A stretch of 64,000 nt of DNA from Lepidonotus clava (Eukaryota; Annelida; Polychaeta; Phyllodocida; Polynoidae): assembly GCA_936440205.1 (NCBI GenBank), contig OW387133.1, positions 51,982,374 through 52,046,373 of the forward strand. Direction: 5' to 3'. A program made the position numbers and the translations under genes. Positions 21,626 through 31,267 of the stretch are shown piece after piece; positions within the stretch are counted from its first letter, which is position 1, and each line of letters opens with the position of its first letter. Under the pieces are notes generated by a model. That model made no database searches and was not told the DNA's origin. It was given only the letters and a program-made list of their open reading frames with translations.

Positions 21626-22125
21626 TTAGAGTTTTGTGTGGTCCTTTGAATGAAAGGAGCTACCTGAGTTTTAATCTCAGCTAACTGTTTGTTTGATTTT
21701 GGCACATCCAGTCCTACTGTCCTTCTAATTTCGTCAACAGTCTCAAATAGTTGGAACAGTGGTTGCGTAAGGTCCCAGAACCAGCCGGCCTGAATCTGCA
21801 CCGGTTGGTTGGCCGCTTCCTCCTTCTGAACCGGCTTGGCCAACGCCGTTAGCCTTGGCTCGGGCTCCGAGTCACTCACCTCAGATAAATTGTAAAAGTC
21901 TTTATCTGCTGTCTTCTTTTTGACTGGAATCGATTTAGCGGACTTCTTGGCTCCGCCTGCGGTCGTTCTGGTGGGCCGCCGGGTTGGTGTCCTTGGTTTC
22001 TTCCGGGCAATCCCGGTGTCGGTTGAGTCCGGACGGACACCCCCCCGGCCCGGCCAACTCCACCGCCTAAGGGTCTGAGCCGGTTGTTTCCTAGCACTCT
22101 CCTTTTCGACTGTCTTTTCTTTCAT
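21154..22125 (-). CDS. Accessory frame between pol and env (323 residues)
   Basis: An ATG-started frame with a highly basic N-terminal 70 residues (RKKPRTPTRRPTRTT, then KKSAKSIPVKKKTADK), which looks like a nuclear-localisation or nucleic-acid-binding tail. An acidic SEVSDSEPEP patch follows, then an amphipathic stretch (WFWDLTQPLFQLFETVDEIR) and a long Pro/Asn/Gln-rich C-terminal third. No family is recognised. It sits 661 nt after pol and in part shares its DNA with the 189-residue frame. A role as an RNA-binding or regulatory protein is only a guess. Confidence 0.5.
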   Translation of the reverse strand: MKEKTVEKESARKQPAQTLRRWSWPGRGGVRPDSTDTGIARKKPRTPTRRPTRTTAGGAKKSAKSIPVKKKTADKDFYNLSEVSDSEPEPRLTALAKPVQKEEAANQPVQIQAGWFWDLTQPLFQLFETVDEIRRTVGLDVPKSNKQLAEIKTQVAPFIQRTTQNSKCVKESTSLQTTRGGRPLPTLERRSGGEQLTVAAPGLKVEVAPVQHAPTPPVGNGPAGAPLLHHLQPADPACLDLSSLTTSCNANPSPLLWNQQQWTPTSQPGGPLWPSPLPATNQPQVPNPYPSSQPSYDPTGAVSDWNLLGQDPSEQCAPRPANV

Positions 22126-22786
22126 TTGGTAAAATCCTAAAAGAATGGCCCAACGAACCTTCCCTTGGTAGGTAGCGCCCTCTGGTGGGGGCGGCTAATC
22201 CGTTTCCTTCTCAGGGGGACGATGATCCTTCCCTCCGTGTCCGCAGGGAAAGTAGTGGTTCCCTTTGGATTGCTATGTGGCCGGAGGGCTAGACAGTTCC
22301 CCATGAGTCGGTGGATCAGTGTCCCAGCTAAGTTCTCTTTCTGCTCCTTCCAGGAGAAGTCGGAAGTTGAACAATTTCTATCTCCAACTTCTGTTCAGAG
22401 ATAGAATCAATATCTATCTCCGTTTCCTCCCGGGCTGGGTTGCGCGCACAATCACCTGCAGCAGAGGTGACCGTCTAGGAGCAGAGTTGTGGACCGACTG
22501 GTGGATCGGCGCGGATCCCACGAAATTATAACCGATCCGCTTGTCCATGCCGTCTCCATATTTGGAGCTGTATCTTGTTTCAGGTGGGGGGGGAACGCTT
22601 GCATCCGGTCCCAAGAGATGACGCCAAACCACTGGCATCTCTCTTGGCGTGCGCACCCTCCCTTTCTGCCACGCCCCTGGGCGCGGCGAGGTGGCCGTGA
22701 GGTAGACCACCTGTTCCATTAGCGCTGATGCTAACGGTGCCGCTCCGCCGAGCCTTTATTTTCACAGGGCGGCTAAAGTTCCTGCA
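22126..22786 (-). other. Spacer between pol and the accessory frames
   Basis: About 660 nt with no frame that I can support; a 101-codon minus-strand frame at 22,414-22,719 has no recognisable feature. It is likely to hold splice signals for the downstream genes, but none is assigned. Confidence 0.4.
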
Positions 22787-25700
22787 TTAATCATCCACGT
22801 CGTCGCTCTCCCCACCGTTGGACAGAGCGACGTAGTTAGGGCGGCGGTTCCGACGTAGGTTATAGCCACCTTTCGTCGGGACATGGTCCTTTACTGTTTT
22901 TTCTGGGCTCTGTTCCGATGTATCCAAGATCGGCACATCACCGCAGGGTAGTTTTATGGGCTTGTTGTTGCCTGGAGGGGATCTCCCCTCCAACGGCTGG
23001 CTTTTGCCCCTTCGTTTAGCTCGTTTGCGTTTCCTCTGTCCATTAGCGCCAGCTGTTCCCCGTTCACAGGCGGCTTTATTAGGAACAAAGGATAAGTTTG
23101 TGGACAGCGCGGTGTCCGTACTGGTGCCCTGACCATCAGTGATTTGCCCATCTGTTTCTGCTAAATCAGTGGGACTTGGACCAGGTTTTTGTGTAGGTAC
23201 CTTCCTGGTCATAGGAACTGCATCATGCTCACGGGGACCGGTCGTTCCCGTTGAGTTTTCAGTCTCAGCACCCCTTATTTCGCCATCTTCCTCAGCGATT
23301 TCACCCGTCGGAGTGTGATGCAATTCAGGGTTTCGGTCAGGATCTGCCCCTTTTGAGTTAGTGATTTTCGCTTCTCTCACCAGTTTGGGAATGTTATGAG
23401 GGACGGCGGGAGACCAAGGCCCATGTGCAGGTTTGAGTTTTGAAATGTTTACTAGATGTGGGACCTGTTTTCCAGTTTTTAAAGACACTAGTCTAACAAG
23501 GTGGTCTCCTTTTGTTTCAATTACCCTGAATGGCCCAGTATACCTGTTTGAGAACTTAGACGCTTTATTTTCACTAGCTAAAGGGTCGTACATGTATACC
23601 ATATCACCTTCGTACATCTGAGTGGGCCGCGCCCGCTCATCAATTCGCAGCCTCAGATCTTTTTCGTAGTTTTGAACTACCCTTTCAGCCATATTCCTAA
23701 ACATAGCAATATTATCCTTGGTTTGCATGAAAAACTCGCAGTCGTTCAGCGTTTCAGGAATTGTTCCCTGCTCAGGCATTCCCATACTGATTGGATCTCT
23801 GCCAAACAGCAGGGTGTGCGGGCTGTATCCCGACCGTACACTGATTGTGGATCTAACTGTCCATAATGCAATGGGAAGTAGATCGATCCAGTTACAGTGG
23901 TCGTCAGGGATATAATAAGCAATCAGGTTTTCAATGGTTTTATGTAGTCTTTCTACTCGAGCGTTGCCAGTCGGCATTCGCCCGGTAGTGAACGTTTGTT
24001 TGCACGCTAGTCGTGTGGTGATTTCCCTGAATAGCCCTGAGAGGAAGGCCGCCCCCCGGTCTGTGTGCAGACGGTTTACCCGTCCATACCGACACACTAT
24101 CCCGGTTAGGAAACAGTTGGCCGCGGTTTGCGCAGTGGAGTCTTTCGTGGTGAAAGCCTCCGGCCAACCTGTTAGTAGGTCTATGAAGGTCATGATATAT
24201 TTTGACCCATCCCTAGCCCTCTTTAGTGGCCCGATGAAATCACACTGTACCACCTCAAAGGGTCGGGTTGGTCTCTCCCAAGACTTAGCTAAGGCCTTGA
24301 AATGCGGAGCCCGTCTCCTCAGAGAGCAGGTCTCACAAGCTTTCACATAGTCTACTATGTCGGCGTTCATGTTCCGCCAGTAGAATTTATCAGAGATTTT
24401 GGTAGTGAGGTTACTGATCCCTACATGTCCCCCAGCCAAGATGTCATTATGTAATAGTCTCAGGACTTTGGGAATTAACTTTCCTGGAACTATCATACGG
24501 GGTTTTAGTCTGACCAGTTGGTCTTGGTGTTTGTTATACCTTTTGACGTTGAACCTACATAGTACCCCCGGTGCTACCATTCCTACAAAATCAGCTTGGT
24601 CCATTATTCGCCTAGCTTCAAGGGGATCTGTCGGTAGGTCTCCGTCCTGCAGGTAGTCTATCAATTGCGCGCACTCTGCATCTTGGAGTTGCGCGTTTAA
24701 TACCGTAGCCACAGAAAGCTCTTCATCCTGAACTTCGGCCTCAAATAACTCACATCCCACAGCGGGCTCATATTCCTCACCTGGGACATGCTCATGATAG
24801 ACTCTAGACAAATAGTCCGGTAGAAAATGAGTCGCTCCTGGCTCATATATGATTTCAAAATCAAAATCTGATAACGCTAAAGCCCACCGTCTCAGCCGGG
24901 CTGACGGGGCTTTGTAGGCACTCTGTAGCAGGGGAATCAACGGTTTGTGATCAGTCACTATTGTGATTTTAGCTCCCTGCAACATGTCCTCATAGTTCTT
25001 AATGCCTTTAATTACTGCCAGAGCCTCCTTTTCTGTTACCGAATAATTTAATTCGGCGTCCCGGAGAGTACATCCCCAGAAAGCAACCGGACGGTAGATT
25101 TCATCTAGTTTGTGACAAACCGCTGCACCGCACGCGGCGTCTGATGCATCAGTTAGTAGATAGAAATGCCCTCCTATATCTGGATGAATTAGTAAGGGTG
25201 GCGAGGTCAGCAATTTCTTTAACTGTTGAAACGCTTCCTCGCAGGCCTCTGTCCACTCAAAATAGACTTCTTTCTTTAGCAGCCGGTTTAAAGGCTTTGC
25301 TAGATCTGCGAAATTAGGGACAAACGATCGGTAGTAGTTACACAGTCCCAGAAAGGATTTAATAGTTTTCACATTATGTGGACGGTTAAAGGCTGTAATC
25401 TTTTCTGTGGTCACCCTTTGTGTAGCCACCCCTTCCGCGTTTACTACGTGGCCGAGGAAATTGATTTCACTGCGGCACCACTCACACTTTGACGGTTTCA
25501 GTTTAAGATTAGCTCTCGCCAAAGCTTGGAGAACCACCTCAACGCTCGCCAGGTGTTCCTCAAATGTAGTGTCGTAGACAATTACGTCGTCTAAATATGC
25601 TAAGCATGTTCTAGGAATCAATCCCTTTAGCGCTATGGCCATTACCTTGGTAAACTGCCAAGGTGCGCCAACTAAGCCAAATGGTACACGCTTATACTGA

Positions 25701-27028
25701 TACACACCCATCGGGGTTTCAAAAGCGGTATATTTTCTACTGTCTTCTTCGATTACACACTGATGATAGCCGCTCAACAGATCTAAAGCTGTCCACATAG
25801 TGGGTTTCTTGTAAGCCATATATAAGAAAAGCGAGCGAGCCGTGGGCATGGGGAATTTATCTTTAAAAGTGACTTGATTAAGCATGCGAAAGTCTGTACA
25901 GAGCCTAGGTTTGCCATCTTTCTTCTGCACTACCACCAGCGGGCTTCGCCAAGCCGATTCGCTGGGTTCTATGACACCTATATCTATGAGTTGCCTAACC
26001 TGTTCATCGATGATATCCATTTTCTGTGGAGAGTATCGGTATGGTCTAGAACTTATGACTCCCTGCGACTCATCCACAATGATTCTCATCGGCGCTATTT
26101 CACAGTGACCTAACTCTTCCATTGAGAACGCTAGTGCATTTCTATTGTTATTAAGCATTTGCCTAAACCTTACCTGTTGTTCTTCGTTTAAGCACGACTC
26201 GGTCAGATCTATTTTACTTACATTTTCATCCATTTTACCTCGGGATTTCTCCTCAGAGGTTTGGCTTTCCATTTGCACTGCGTCTTTCATTACTTCTACA
26301 GAAATCCTACAGATGGACATTGGGGTCTCTGTTTTAGTTAGATAACACAAGTCTAGGAACTCCTCTATCTGATTTTGGTTTACCTCAGGCACTGCGCATT
26401 CTTCCGCAAAAGCTAATACTTCCTGGGGAGTGATTTCTTGCATTTCATCTAGCGGATTCATGACTTTGATCCACCACTGGCTTCCCACCGTATTCACGCA
26501 CCCCTCCACTAGGACTGGTGCGGTTACCGCCGGTGCGCAGTAAGCTACCGGTGAGTCTAATCCCAGCGGCTCTCGAGTGGTTACCAGTATGATGCATTCA
26601 TTTCCCGGCGGAATTTTCACTGTTTCTTTGCTAACTATAGGGTTTCCACAAAACACTTCTATCTTTGCGCCTGGTAGAGATAAATCTGATCGAAGCACTG
26701 TTAATAAGTTTCTCCCGATTACTATTAGGTGGCATAGATCGTCCACTATGTTGAAATCATAGCAGACCACCGATCCCTGGATTGAAAACTTACATCTAAT
26801 TTGTTCTAGTATTACTTGAGACGAGTTGTCTGCCAAACTGATGTTTCCCTTCGATACCTTCCATTCATCTAAAATGCATTGTTTAGGGATCTGTCGTTTA
26901 CAATGGGTGGACATGAAGCAATCGCTCGCTCCTGTGTCTACTAAAGATCTAACCTCCTTCTGATCATCAAATCTTAACGTTAAGAAAAATGCTTCGTCTC
27001 CTATCTCTCTCCTAGCCGGTCCGTCCAC
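22787..27028 (-). CDS. pol: Pol polyprotein: protease, reverse transcriptase, RNase H, integrase
   Basis: 1,413 residues counted from 27,028. Protease motif DTGAS at 31-35; reverse transcriptase about 335-515 with YLDD at 478-481; RNase H from about 620 with TDASD at 626; integrase zinc-binding H860/H868/C898/C901, catalytic D930, D990 and E1026, and a GPF-type C-terminal module near 1165. A long basic tail (about 1,200-1,413) has no known domain. The order protease-RT-RNase H-integrase is that of Ty3/Gypsy and retroviruses. The frame stays open a little upstream of 27,028 without an ATG and overlaps the end of gag in the -1 frame, so the ribosomal frameshifting usual in this class is expected to make Gag-Pol. 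The frame is open throughout. Confidence 0.95.
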   Translation of the reverse strand: MDGPARREIGDEAFFLTLRFDDQKEVRSLVDTGASDCFMSTHCKRQIPKQCILDEWKVSKGNISLADNSSQVILEQIRCKFSIQGSVVCYDFNIVDDLCHLIVIGRNLLTVLRSDLSLPGAKIEVFCGNPIVSKETVKIPPGNECIILVTTREPLGLDSPVAYCAPAVTAPVLVEGCVNTVGSQWWIKVMNPLDEMQEITPQEVLAFAEECAVPEVNQNQIEEFLDLCYLTKTETPMSICRISVEVMKDAVQMESQTSEEKSRGKMDENVSKIDLTESCLNEEQQVRFRQMLNNNRNALAFSMEELGHCEIAPMRIIVDESQGVISSRPYRYSPQKMDIIDEQVRQLIDIGVIEPSESAWRSPLVVVQKKDGKPRLCTDFRMLNQVTFKDKFPMPTARSLFLYMAYKKPTMWTALDLLSGYHQCVIEEDSRKYTAFETPMGVYQYKRVPFGLVGAPWQFTKVMAIALKGLIPRTCLAYLDDVIVYDTTFEEHLASVEVVLQALARANLKLKPSKCEWCRSEINFLGHVVNAEGVATQRVTTEKITAFNRPHNVKTIKSFLGLCNYYRSFVPNFADLAKPLNRLLKKEVYFEWTEACEEAFQQLKKLLTSPPLLIHPDIGGHFYLLTDASDAACGAAVCHKLDEIYRPVAFWGCTLRDAELNYSVTEKEALAVIKGIKNYEDMLQGAKITIVTDHKPLIPLLQSAYKAPSARLRRWALALSDFDFEIIYEPGATHFLPDYLSRVYHEHVPGEEYEPAVGCELFEAEVQDEELSVATVLNAQLQDAECAQLIDYLQDGDLPTDPLEARRIMDQADFVGMVAPGVLCRFNVKRYNKHQDQLVRLKPRMIVPGKLIPKVLRLLHNDILAGGHVGISNLTTKISDKFYWRNMNADIVDYVKACETCSLRRRAPHFKALAKSWERPTRPFEVVQCDFIGPLKRARDGSKYIMTFIDLLTGWPEAFTTKDSTAQTAANCFLTGIVCRYGRVNRLHTDRGAAFLSGLFREITTRLACKQTFTTGRMPTGNARVERLHKTIENLIAYYIPDDHCNWIDLLPIALWTVRSTISVRSGYSPHTLLFGRDPISMGMPEQGTIPETLNDCEFFMQTKDNIAMFRNMAERVVQNYEKDLRLRIDERARPTQMYEGDMVYMYDPLASENKASKFSNRYTGPFRVIETKGDHLVRLVSLKTGKQVPHLVNISKLKPAHGPWSPAVPHNIPKLVREAKITNSKGADPDRNPELHHTPTGEIAEEDGEIRGAETENSTGTTGPREHDAVPMTRKVPTQKPGPSPTDLAETDGQITDGQGTSTDTALSTNLSFVPNKAACERGTAGANGQRKRKRAKRRGKSQPLEGRSPPGNNKPIKLPCGDVPILDTSEQSPEKTVKDHVPTKGGYNLRRNRRPNYVALSNGGESDDVDD

Positions 27029-27066
27029 TGCGCCTAATTCTATCGTGGAATGAACGGACCCTTCCT

Positions 27067-30000
27067 CTAGTTTCCCTGATTCTTTTGTTCGGTACCACTG
27101 GCTTTATTATCTTTGTAGATCCGCGGGGGTTTTTCCCTCAACCTATTCTTCAACCACAAGCACGCTTCTGTAGAGTGACCATGCTGTTGGTGAATGATAC
27201 AAAACTTACTTTCATCAAAAGGCAACCTGGGTCTCTCTACTTTCTGTTGAGTTGGCAGATTCTTTCCCTTATCTGCCTCTCTGTTCGGGGCGATATTGGA
27301 TTTAGGCTTCTGATCTGAATTTCTTTCACCTTTCTGGTTTTCGTACCTATCTTTTCTCTCATAACCTTGCTGTTTAAAGTTACCACCACTCTGGGGAGTC
27401 CCGCTTTGCCCTGGTTTTGGTTTCTGGAACCATGGAGCGGCCTCCAGTCGGGCCAGCACCACTCCAAATCGTTCGGAGATGGAGTTTAGGGCCGCGGTCT
27501 CCTCTGATTCTTGGCTTCCAGCCAGTTCGCTCACTGCATTAGATATTTTAGTTCCCCCTTTGCCTTTGTCCAACGATTCTAGCCTCGTTGCACAATCCAC
27601 CGCTTCGGTGAACGACTTAGGGTCCAGTATAGCTACTTGCCTGGCTACGCCCTGTTTTAATCCTTCTAAAAACACAGCTAACATCATGCTTTCACTCGCC
27701 TCTGCTTTAACTTGCTTTTGTTTCAGAACACCTGCAAATTCGATCACGCTCTGGTCTTTTCCTTGTTTAAGGCCACAGAACTCTGCGTGTTTCTGCCACT
27801 TAGCTCTTCGATCACCGAAGATCTTGGTCATTTGGGCTTCTAGCTTCTTAAATGAGTCTTTCTCACTTTCAGCTAACGCTCCTGCCCAGTCGTCGGCCCT
27901 TCCCTTTAGGCCTAACAGCGCCATATTCAGGAGGTGGGCGTCCGACCAGTCATAGATAGCTTTCAGTCGTTTTAATTCCCTGAAATACTTTTCTATTTGC
28001 TCGTCTTCTTTTCCACTAAACCACGGTAACCTAATGTTTGGTCCCCTTTGGTGACCACTGTGAGTCGTTTCACGCACTGGCGCTGGTGTTTGCCCCAGTG
28101 CCAGACCCAACTGTGGTAGAATTTCCCAAATATTTGGTTGATTCGGTGGGTTTGGAGGGTTGTTCTGACCTGGTGGGCCCGGCGGACCTGGTGGTCCGGG
28201 CGGTGGAGGATTCGGTGGGTTTGGGGGGTTGTTGAGTTGGTTAAGGAAAGGATTGTTGTTCTGGTTCGGGGGAGGGTTATTGGGTCCTGGAGGATTTGCT
28301 TGATTATTCTGGCCTGCTGGGGCTTGCTGACCCTGCTGGTTATCCGCTCTTCCTCGGCCTGCGTTAAGATTGGCTGCGAGTGCCATCGCCTGCAATAGGT
28401 GAGGGAGCAGGTTTTGATCGGCCCCACCTCCTGCTGGCACGGCCCGGCCGGGCTGTTGGCCTGGTTGGCCTCCCCCATCATTTTGTTGCTGTCCCCCAAG
28501 GTTTACCCCAGGATTAGGCTGCTGTATTCCCGGATTCGCACCACCATTTCCCCCTGCACCGGGTTGCTGGAGTCCCCCAGGGTTTATCCCCAGATTGGGC
28601 TGATTCGGAGGGGGATTATTAATAAGGTTTTGGGGAGGGTTGTTGAGAAGGTTTTGAGGAGGGTTGTTGAGAAGGTTTTGAGGAGGGTTGTTGAGAAGGT
28701 TTTGAGGAGGGTTAGGCCCTTGTGGGTTGGCCTGATTATCCTGGCCTCCCTGGACCTGCTGATTAAGAGGAGGAATAAGTCCTTGAGGGTTGGCCTGGTC
28801 GTTCTGGCCCCCTTGAACTTGTTGATTAAGGGGAGGATTGGCCTGATTACCTTGGCCTCCTTGGGCCTGTTGATTAAGAGGAGGAATAAGTCCTGCCTGC
28901 ACGCCTCGGTCCGGCTGCTGGATTAGGATCTGGCCATTCCCATTGTTTTGTTGAGGTCCCCCAGGGTCCATCCCACGGTTAGGATGCCATGCCCCCAGAT
29001 CTACACCCCCAGCTCCCCCTTCACCGGGTTGCTGGCGTTGATCTCTATCCTCTCTTTCTTCTACTAGATCCATCAAAGGAACGCCTCCTTCCGCCATATT
29101 ATTTTCGTGGAGGTTTTGTATATTGTGATCGTCCCACTGTTCTTTCACAGGTATTTCCTCTACACTAATTTCGTCCTCACTCTCTAGTTTAGCTTTCTTA
29201 CCTGTGTCTAAAACATCCTCGGTAATAAGTTCGTATGAAGACGAAGTTGATTTATCTTCTCTAGCTAATTTTCTATCAGGACTACCCCCTCTGACATCTG
29301 CGGCTGCTTGTTCTGTCTCGCTATTTTCTTCCTCGTACTCGTCCTCGTATTCTTCATACAATTCATGAGTTAGAGTGTTAAAATCTTGTGCTTTAAGCGT
29401 TACATTTTCTTCACTATCCTGATCGCTTAGCCTCTCTAAATCTATGTGCTTTTCGGGGCTTGAGTCTGCCCACTGCTTTAATATTTCGGCTGGATCAAAG
29501 GCCTGAGCTTCCGCTCTTTTACCAGCTTGGTCTAAGTTCGTTTCTACACCGTAAGTTAATCGATAGGGTTGTAAATTGCCTACTTTCTCGCTGTTTCCCT
29601 CTGCTTCCCTTCCCACTCCCCTATCCCCTCCCACTGTTTTTCCTTTAGCTACAGTGGAATAAGGAATGGACGCCCCCGGGTTGGGGTGAGTTGGTGTTAC
29701 CAGTGGGTGACTGATAAACTCAAGTCGTTGGGGTAATGGATAGGTGAGAGAGCTCCCATCAGGTAGGATTACCGGATTTTCGGGGCGTTTTCCCCCTGAT
29801 GGGCTGGAGTTATCCGCGGTGTTTTGTCGTTGTTTTAGGTTTCCTGAAGAAAATAGGTTATCTCCATTGGAAACTTCCTGTTCGCCTTCACCTCCCGCTG
29901 CGGGTAGTAAACGATAAGGAACACTTTGGTTACACCACGGATTGTTCACATCAGATTCACAGGTGGAGCGAGAGCTAGTACCAGTTTCGTGGTCCGTAGG

Positions 30001-30360
30001 TGGTACGTACCCTGGGTTCCAATATTGCTGATATTCCGTGAGACGGTTCTTCCCTTCAACTCGTCCCGAGTATGTTAGGGTTTCAAGTCCTTCGTCAAGA
30101 ACCGGCCTATCTTTGGACCCTAGGTGCCAGGGAAATGGTTTACCTTTGCCACGGGTTTGGTAATTTTGTGCACCTTCGGGGCAGAGCTGCTTGGGTCTGG
30201 CTGCGACCTCCTGTCTCTGTGCCTCCCCGTCTAAGGGATTACCCACCAGGTGGCGGTTTTCCACATTCCCTGTATATGATGTTGACACATCGTGTCCTGC
30301 GGGCCGCAAAGATTGAGGCTTGGGGTTAGAGGAAGCCTCAAAATCACCGGTGGCTGACAT
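27067..30360 (-). CDS. gag: Gag polyprotein with large low-complexity insert
   Basis: The first ATG is at 30,358-30,360; the frame is also open upstream to near the LTR. Residue numbers here count from 30,381. An acidic region (about 310-440) leads into a long Pro/Asn/Gln/Gly-rich section (about 440-770) with repeats of NPPQNLLN and of PLNQQVQGGQ-type units. A retrotransposon-gag capsid-like domain follows at about 785-960 (LPWFSGKEDEQIEKYFRELK). A zinc-knuckle-like CIIHQQHGHSTEAC lies near 1,061-1,074. Gag forms the particle core. At about 1,100 residues it is far longer than a typical Gypsy gag of 400-500. The frame is open throughout. Confidence 0.9.
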   Translation of the reverse strand: MSATGDFEASSNPKPQSLRPAGHDVSTSYTGNVENRHLVGNPLDGEAQRQEVAARPKQLCPEGAQNYQTRGKGKPFPWHLGSKDRPVLDEGLETLTYSGRVEGKNRLTEYQQYWNPGYVPPTDHETGTSSRSTCESDVNNPWCNQSVPYRLLPAAGGEGEQEVSNGDNLFSSGNLKQRQNTADNSSPSGGKRPENPVILPDGSSLTYPLPQRLEFISHPLVTPTHPNPGASIPYSTVAKGKTVGGDRGVGREAEGNSEKVGNLQPYRLTYGVETNLDQAGKRAEAQAFDPAEILKQWADSSPEKHIDLERLSDQDSEENVTLKAQDFNTLTHELYEEYEDEYEEENSETEQAAADVRGGSPDRKLAREDKSTSSSYELITEDVLDTGKKAKLESEDEISVEEIPVKEQWDDHNIQNLHENNMAEGGVPLMDLVEEREDRDQRQQPGEGGAGGVDLGAWHPNRGMDPGGPQQNNGNGQILIQQPDRGVQAGLIPPLNQQAQGGQGNQANPPLNQQVQGGQNDQANPQGLIPPLNQQVQGGQDNQANPQGPNPPQNLLNNPPQNLLNNPPQNLLNNPPQNLINNPPPNQPNLGINPGGLQQPGAGGNGGANPGIQQPNPGVNLGGQQQNDGGGQPGQQPGRAVPAGGGADQNLLPHLLQAMALAANLNAGRGRADNQQGQQAPAGQNNQANPPGPNNPPPNQNNNPFLNQLNNPPNPPNPPPPGPPGPPGPPGQNNPPNPPNQPNIWEILPQLGLALGQTPAPVRETTHSGHQRGPNIRLPWFSGKEDEQIEKYFRELKRLKAIYDWSDAHLLNMALLGLKGRADDWAGALAESEKDSFKKLEAQMTKIFGDRRAKWQKHAEFCGLKQGKDQSVIEFAGVLKQKQVKAEASESMMLAVFLEGLKQGVARQVAILDPKSFTEAVDCATRLESLDKGKGGTKISNAVSELAGSQESEETAALNSISERFGVVLARLEAAPWFQKPKPGQSGTPQSGGNFKQQGYERKDRYENQKGERNSDQKPKSNIAPNREADKGKNLPTQQKVERPRLPFDESKFCIIHQQHGHSTEACLWLKNRLREKPPRIYKDNKASGTEQKNQGN
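28617..28890 (-). repeat. In-frame codon repeats inside gag
   Basis: A 24-nt unit encoding NPPQNLLN recurs about four times (28,617-28,710). A longer unit encoding PLNQQVQGGQ with spacers recurs three times (about 28,740-28,890). Such repeats grow and shrink by slippage and may differ between copies of the element. Confidence 0.8.
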
Positions 30361-30398
30361 CAAGGATGAGCAAAACGGCACAAGTCATGTTTCGGGTA

Positions 30399-30408
30399 AT
30401 CTCCACCA
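30399..30408 (-). promoter_or_regulatory. Primer-binding site matching tRNA-Ala
   Basis: Two bases inside the 5' LTR, the minus strand reads TGGTGGAGAT, complementary to the 3' end (ATCTCCACCA) of animal tRNA-Ala. The match is 10 nt, then diverges. Offset and length fit Gypsy-class primer sites. Confidence 0.7.
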
Positions 30409-30410
30409 AA

Positions 30411-31045
30411 TGAACTATTGTTAATGTTTGATTTAAGACTGCGTAAGATTCGTGTATATCCAAGTCTTCATGAGTTGCTTTTCCAGAATGCCTGAGTAAT
30501 TCAGACTGCGTTTAAAGTTTGTCCATTCACTTCCCAATAGTTCAAAAGAAATGAACGATGAGGGAGCTTCTTAATATGAAAGGGTTTTTATTCAGTAAAC
30601 ATCTCATCCCGAGTCAAAGCCACCATGTATAAGTCTTCATCAGTCCACCTCCCATCTCCTATCAGCAATCAACCACATTTAGAACACGAGTTGCTCCAAC
30701 GCCTTCTAGACCATTCTAGTATTCAGCTCTAACACAATCCTATGTCCGAGGTAGTGGATATTGGTAAACTCCAGTCTGTTACACGGAGCCGATGTACTTA
30801 CTCCAGGTATAACTCCTTGGCTAAACATATTTAGCTGATGTTCTCACTAAACTAAGTGACTACTAACTTCTAACCAACTAACTGCTCGCTCCCTACCTTG
30901 CAGTGCCTTTTATACTGGTTAACAGGTGGCGCTAGGAGCGTAAGATATTTCTCCTAGAAGTAGACTAGAAGTAGACTTGCTAAGCCTGATCCTTGTTGGA
31001 TTATATATCATGCCAATATATTAAAAGTACTAAGCCATTAGTACA
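30411..31045 (-). repeat. 5' LTR of the giant element
   Basis: 635 bp with TG...CA ends. On the minus strand a TATAAAAGG box lies at 30,906-30,914 and an AATAAA at 30,587-30,592, giving a plausible U3-R-U5 order. Transcription from here runs leftward into gag. Confidence 0.97.
30906..30914 (-). promoter_or_regulatory. TATA box of the 5' LTR
   Basis: TATAAAAGG on the minus strand, about 130 bp inside the LTR and upstream of the poly(A) signal. It is the likely core promoter for the genomic RNA. Confidence 0.65.
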
Positions 31046-31049
31046 ATAG
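31046..31049. repeat. Target-site duplication, right copy (ATAG)
   Basis: Matches the ATAG at 11,093-11,096. Confidence 0.85.
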
Positions 31050-31267
31050 CATCGATTGCTTTGGGGATAGCAATATCCTAAACTTAGAAAATGAGGAAAA
31101 TTCTCCTGTTGTTGAATTATCAATAGTTTCTGTGATACACGAGTACATAATACCAATTATATACTGCCATAACTGATTTACCAATTCGGTACAAAATAAA
31201 ACAAATAATACTTTTGAGGCCTAATGACATACGACATGGGATTTTAGAGAGATAGTGACAGGGTATA

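Larger units (their letters stand above)
11097..31045 (-). mobile_element. Giant Ty3/Gypsy-class LTR element with envelope (19.9 kb), looks whole
   Basis: A complete unit bounded by 635-bp LTRs and an ATAG target duplication. Reading leftward from 31,045 it has 5' LTR, tRNA-Ala primer site, gag, pol (protease, reverse transcriptase, RNase H, integrase), two overlapping frames of unknown role, env, about 6.4 kb with antisense coding-like segments, and 3' LTR. The pol domain order and the integrase GPY/F-type C-terminus place it in Ty3/Gypsy. The env suggests an errantivirus-like, F-protein-bearing lineage. The LTRs differ at one of 635 positions (about 0.16%), so the insertion is recent, probably well under a few million years at usual animal rates. 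No break is evident in gag, pol or env. Typical env-bearing Gypsy elements are 7-10 kb, so this one is about twice normal length. Confidence 0.96.

Noticed and set aside
23433-30329. Plus-strand open frames opposite pol and gag
   Set aside because: Shadows of the long minus-strand frames.
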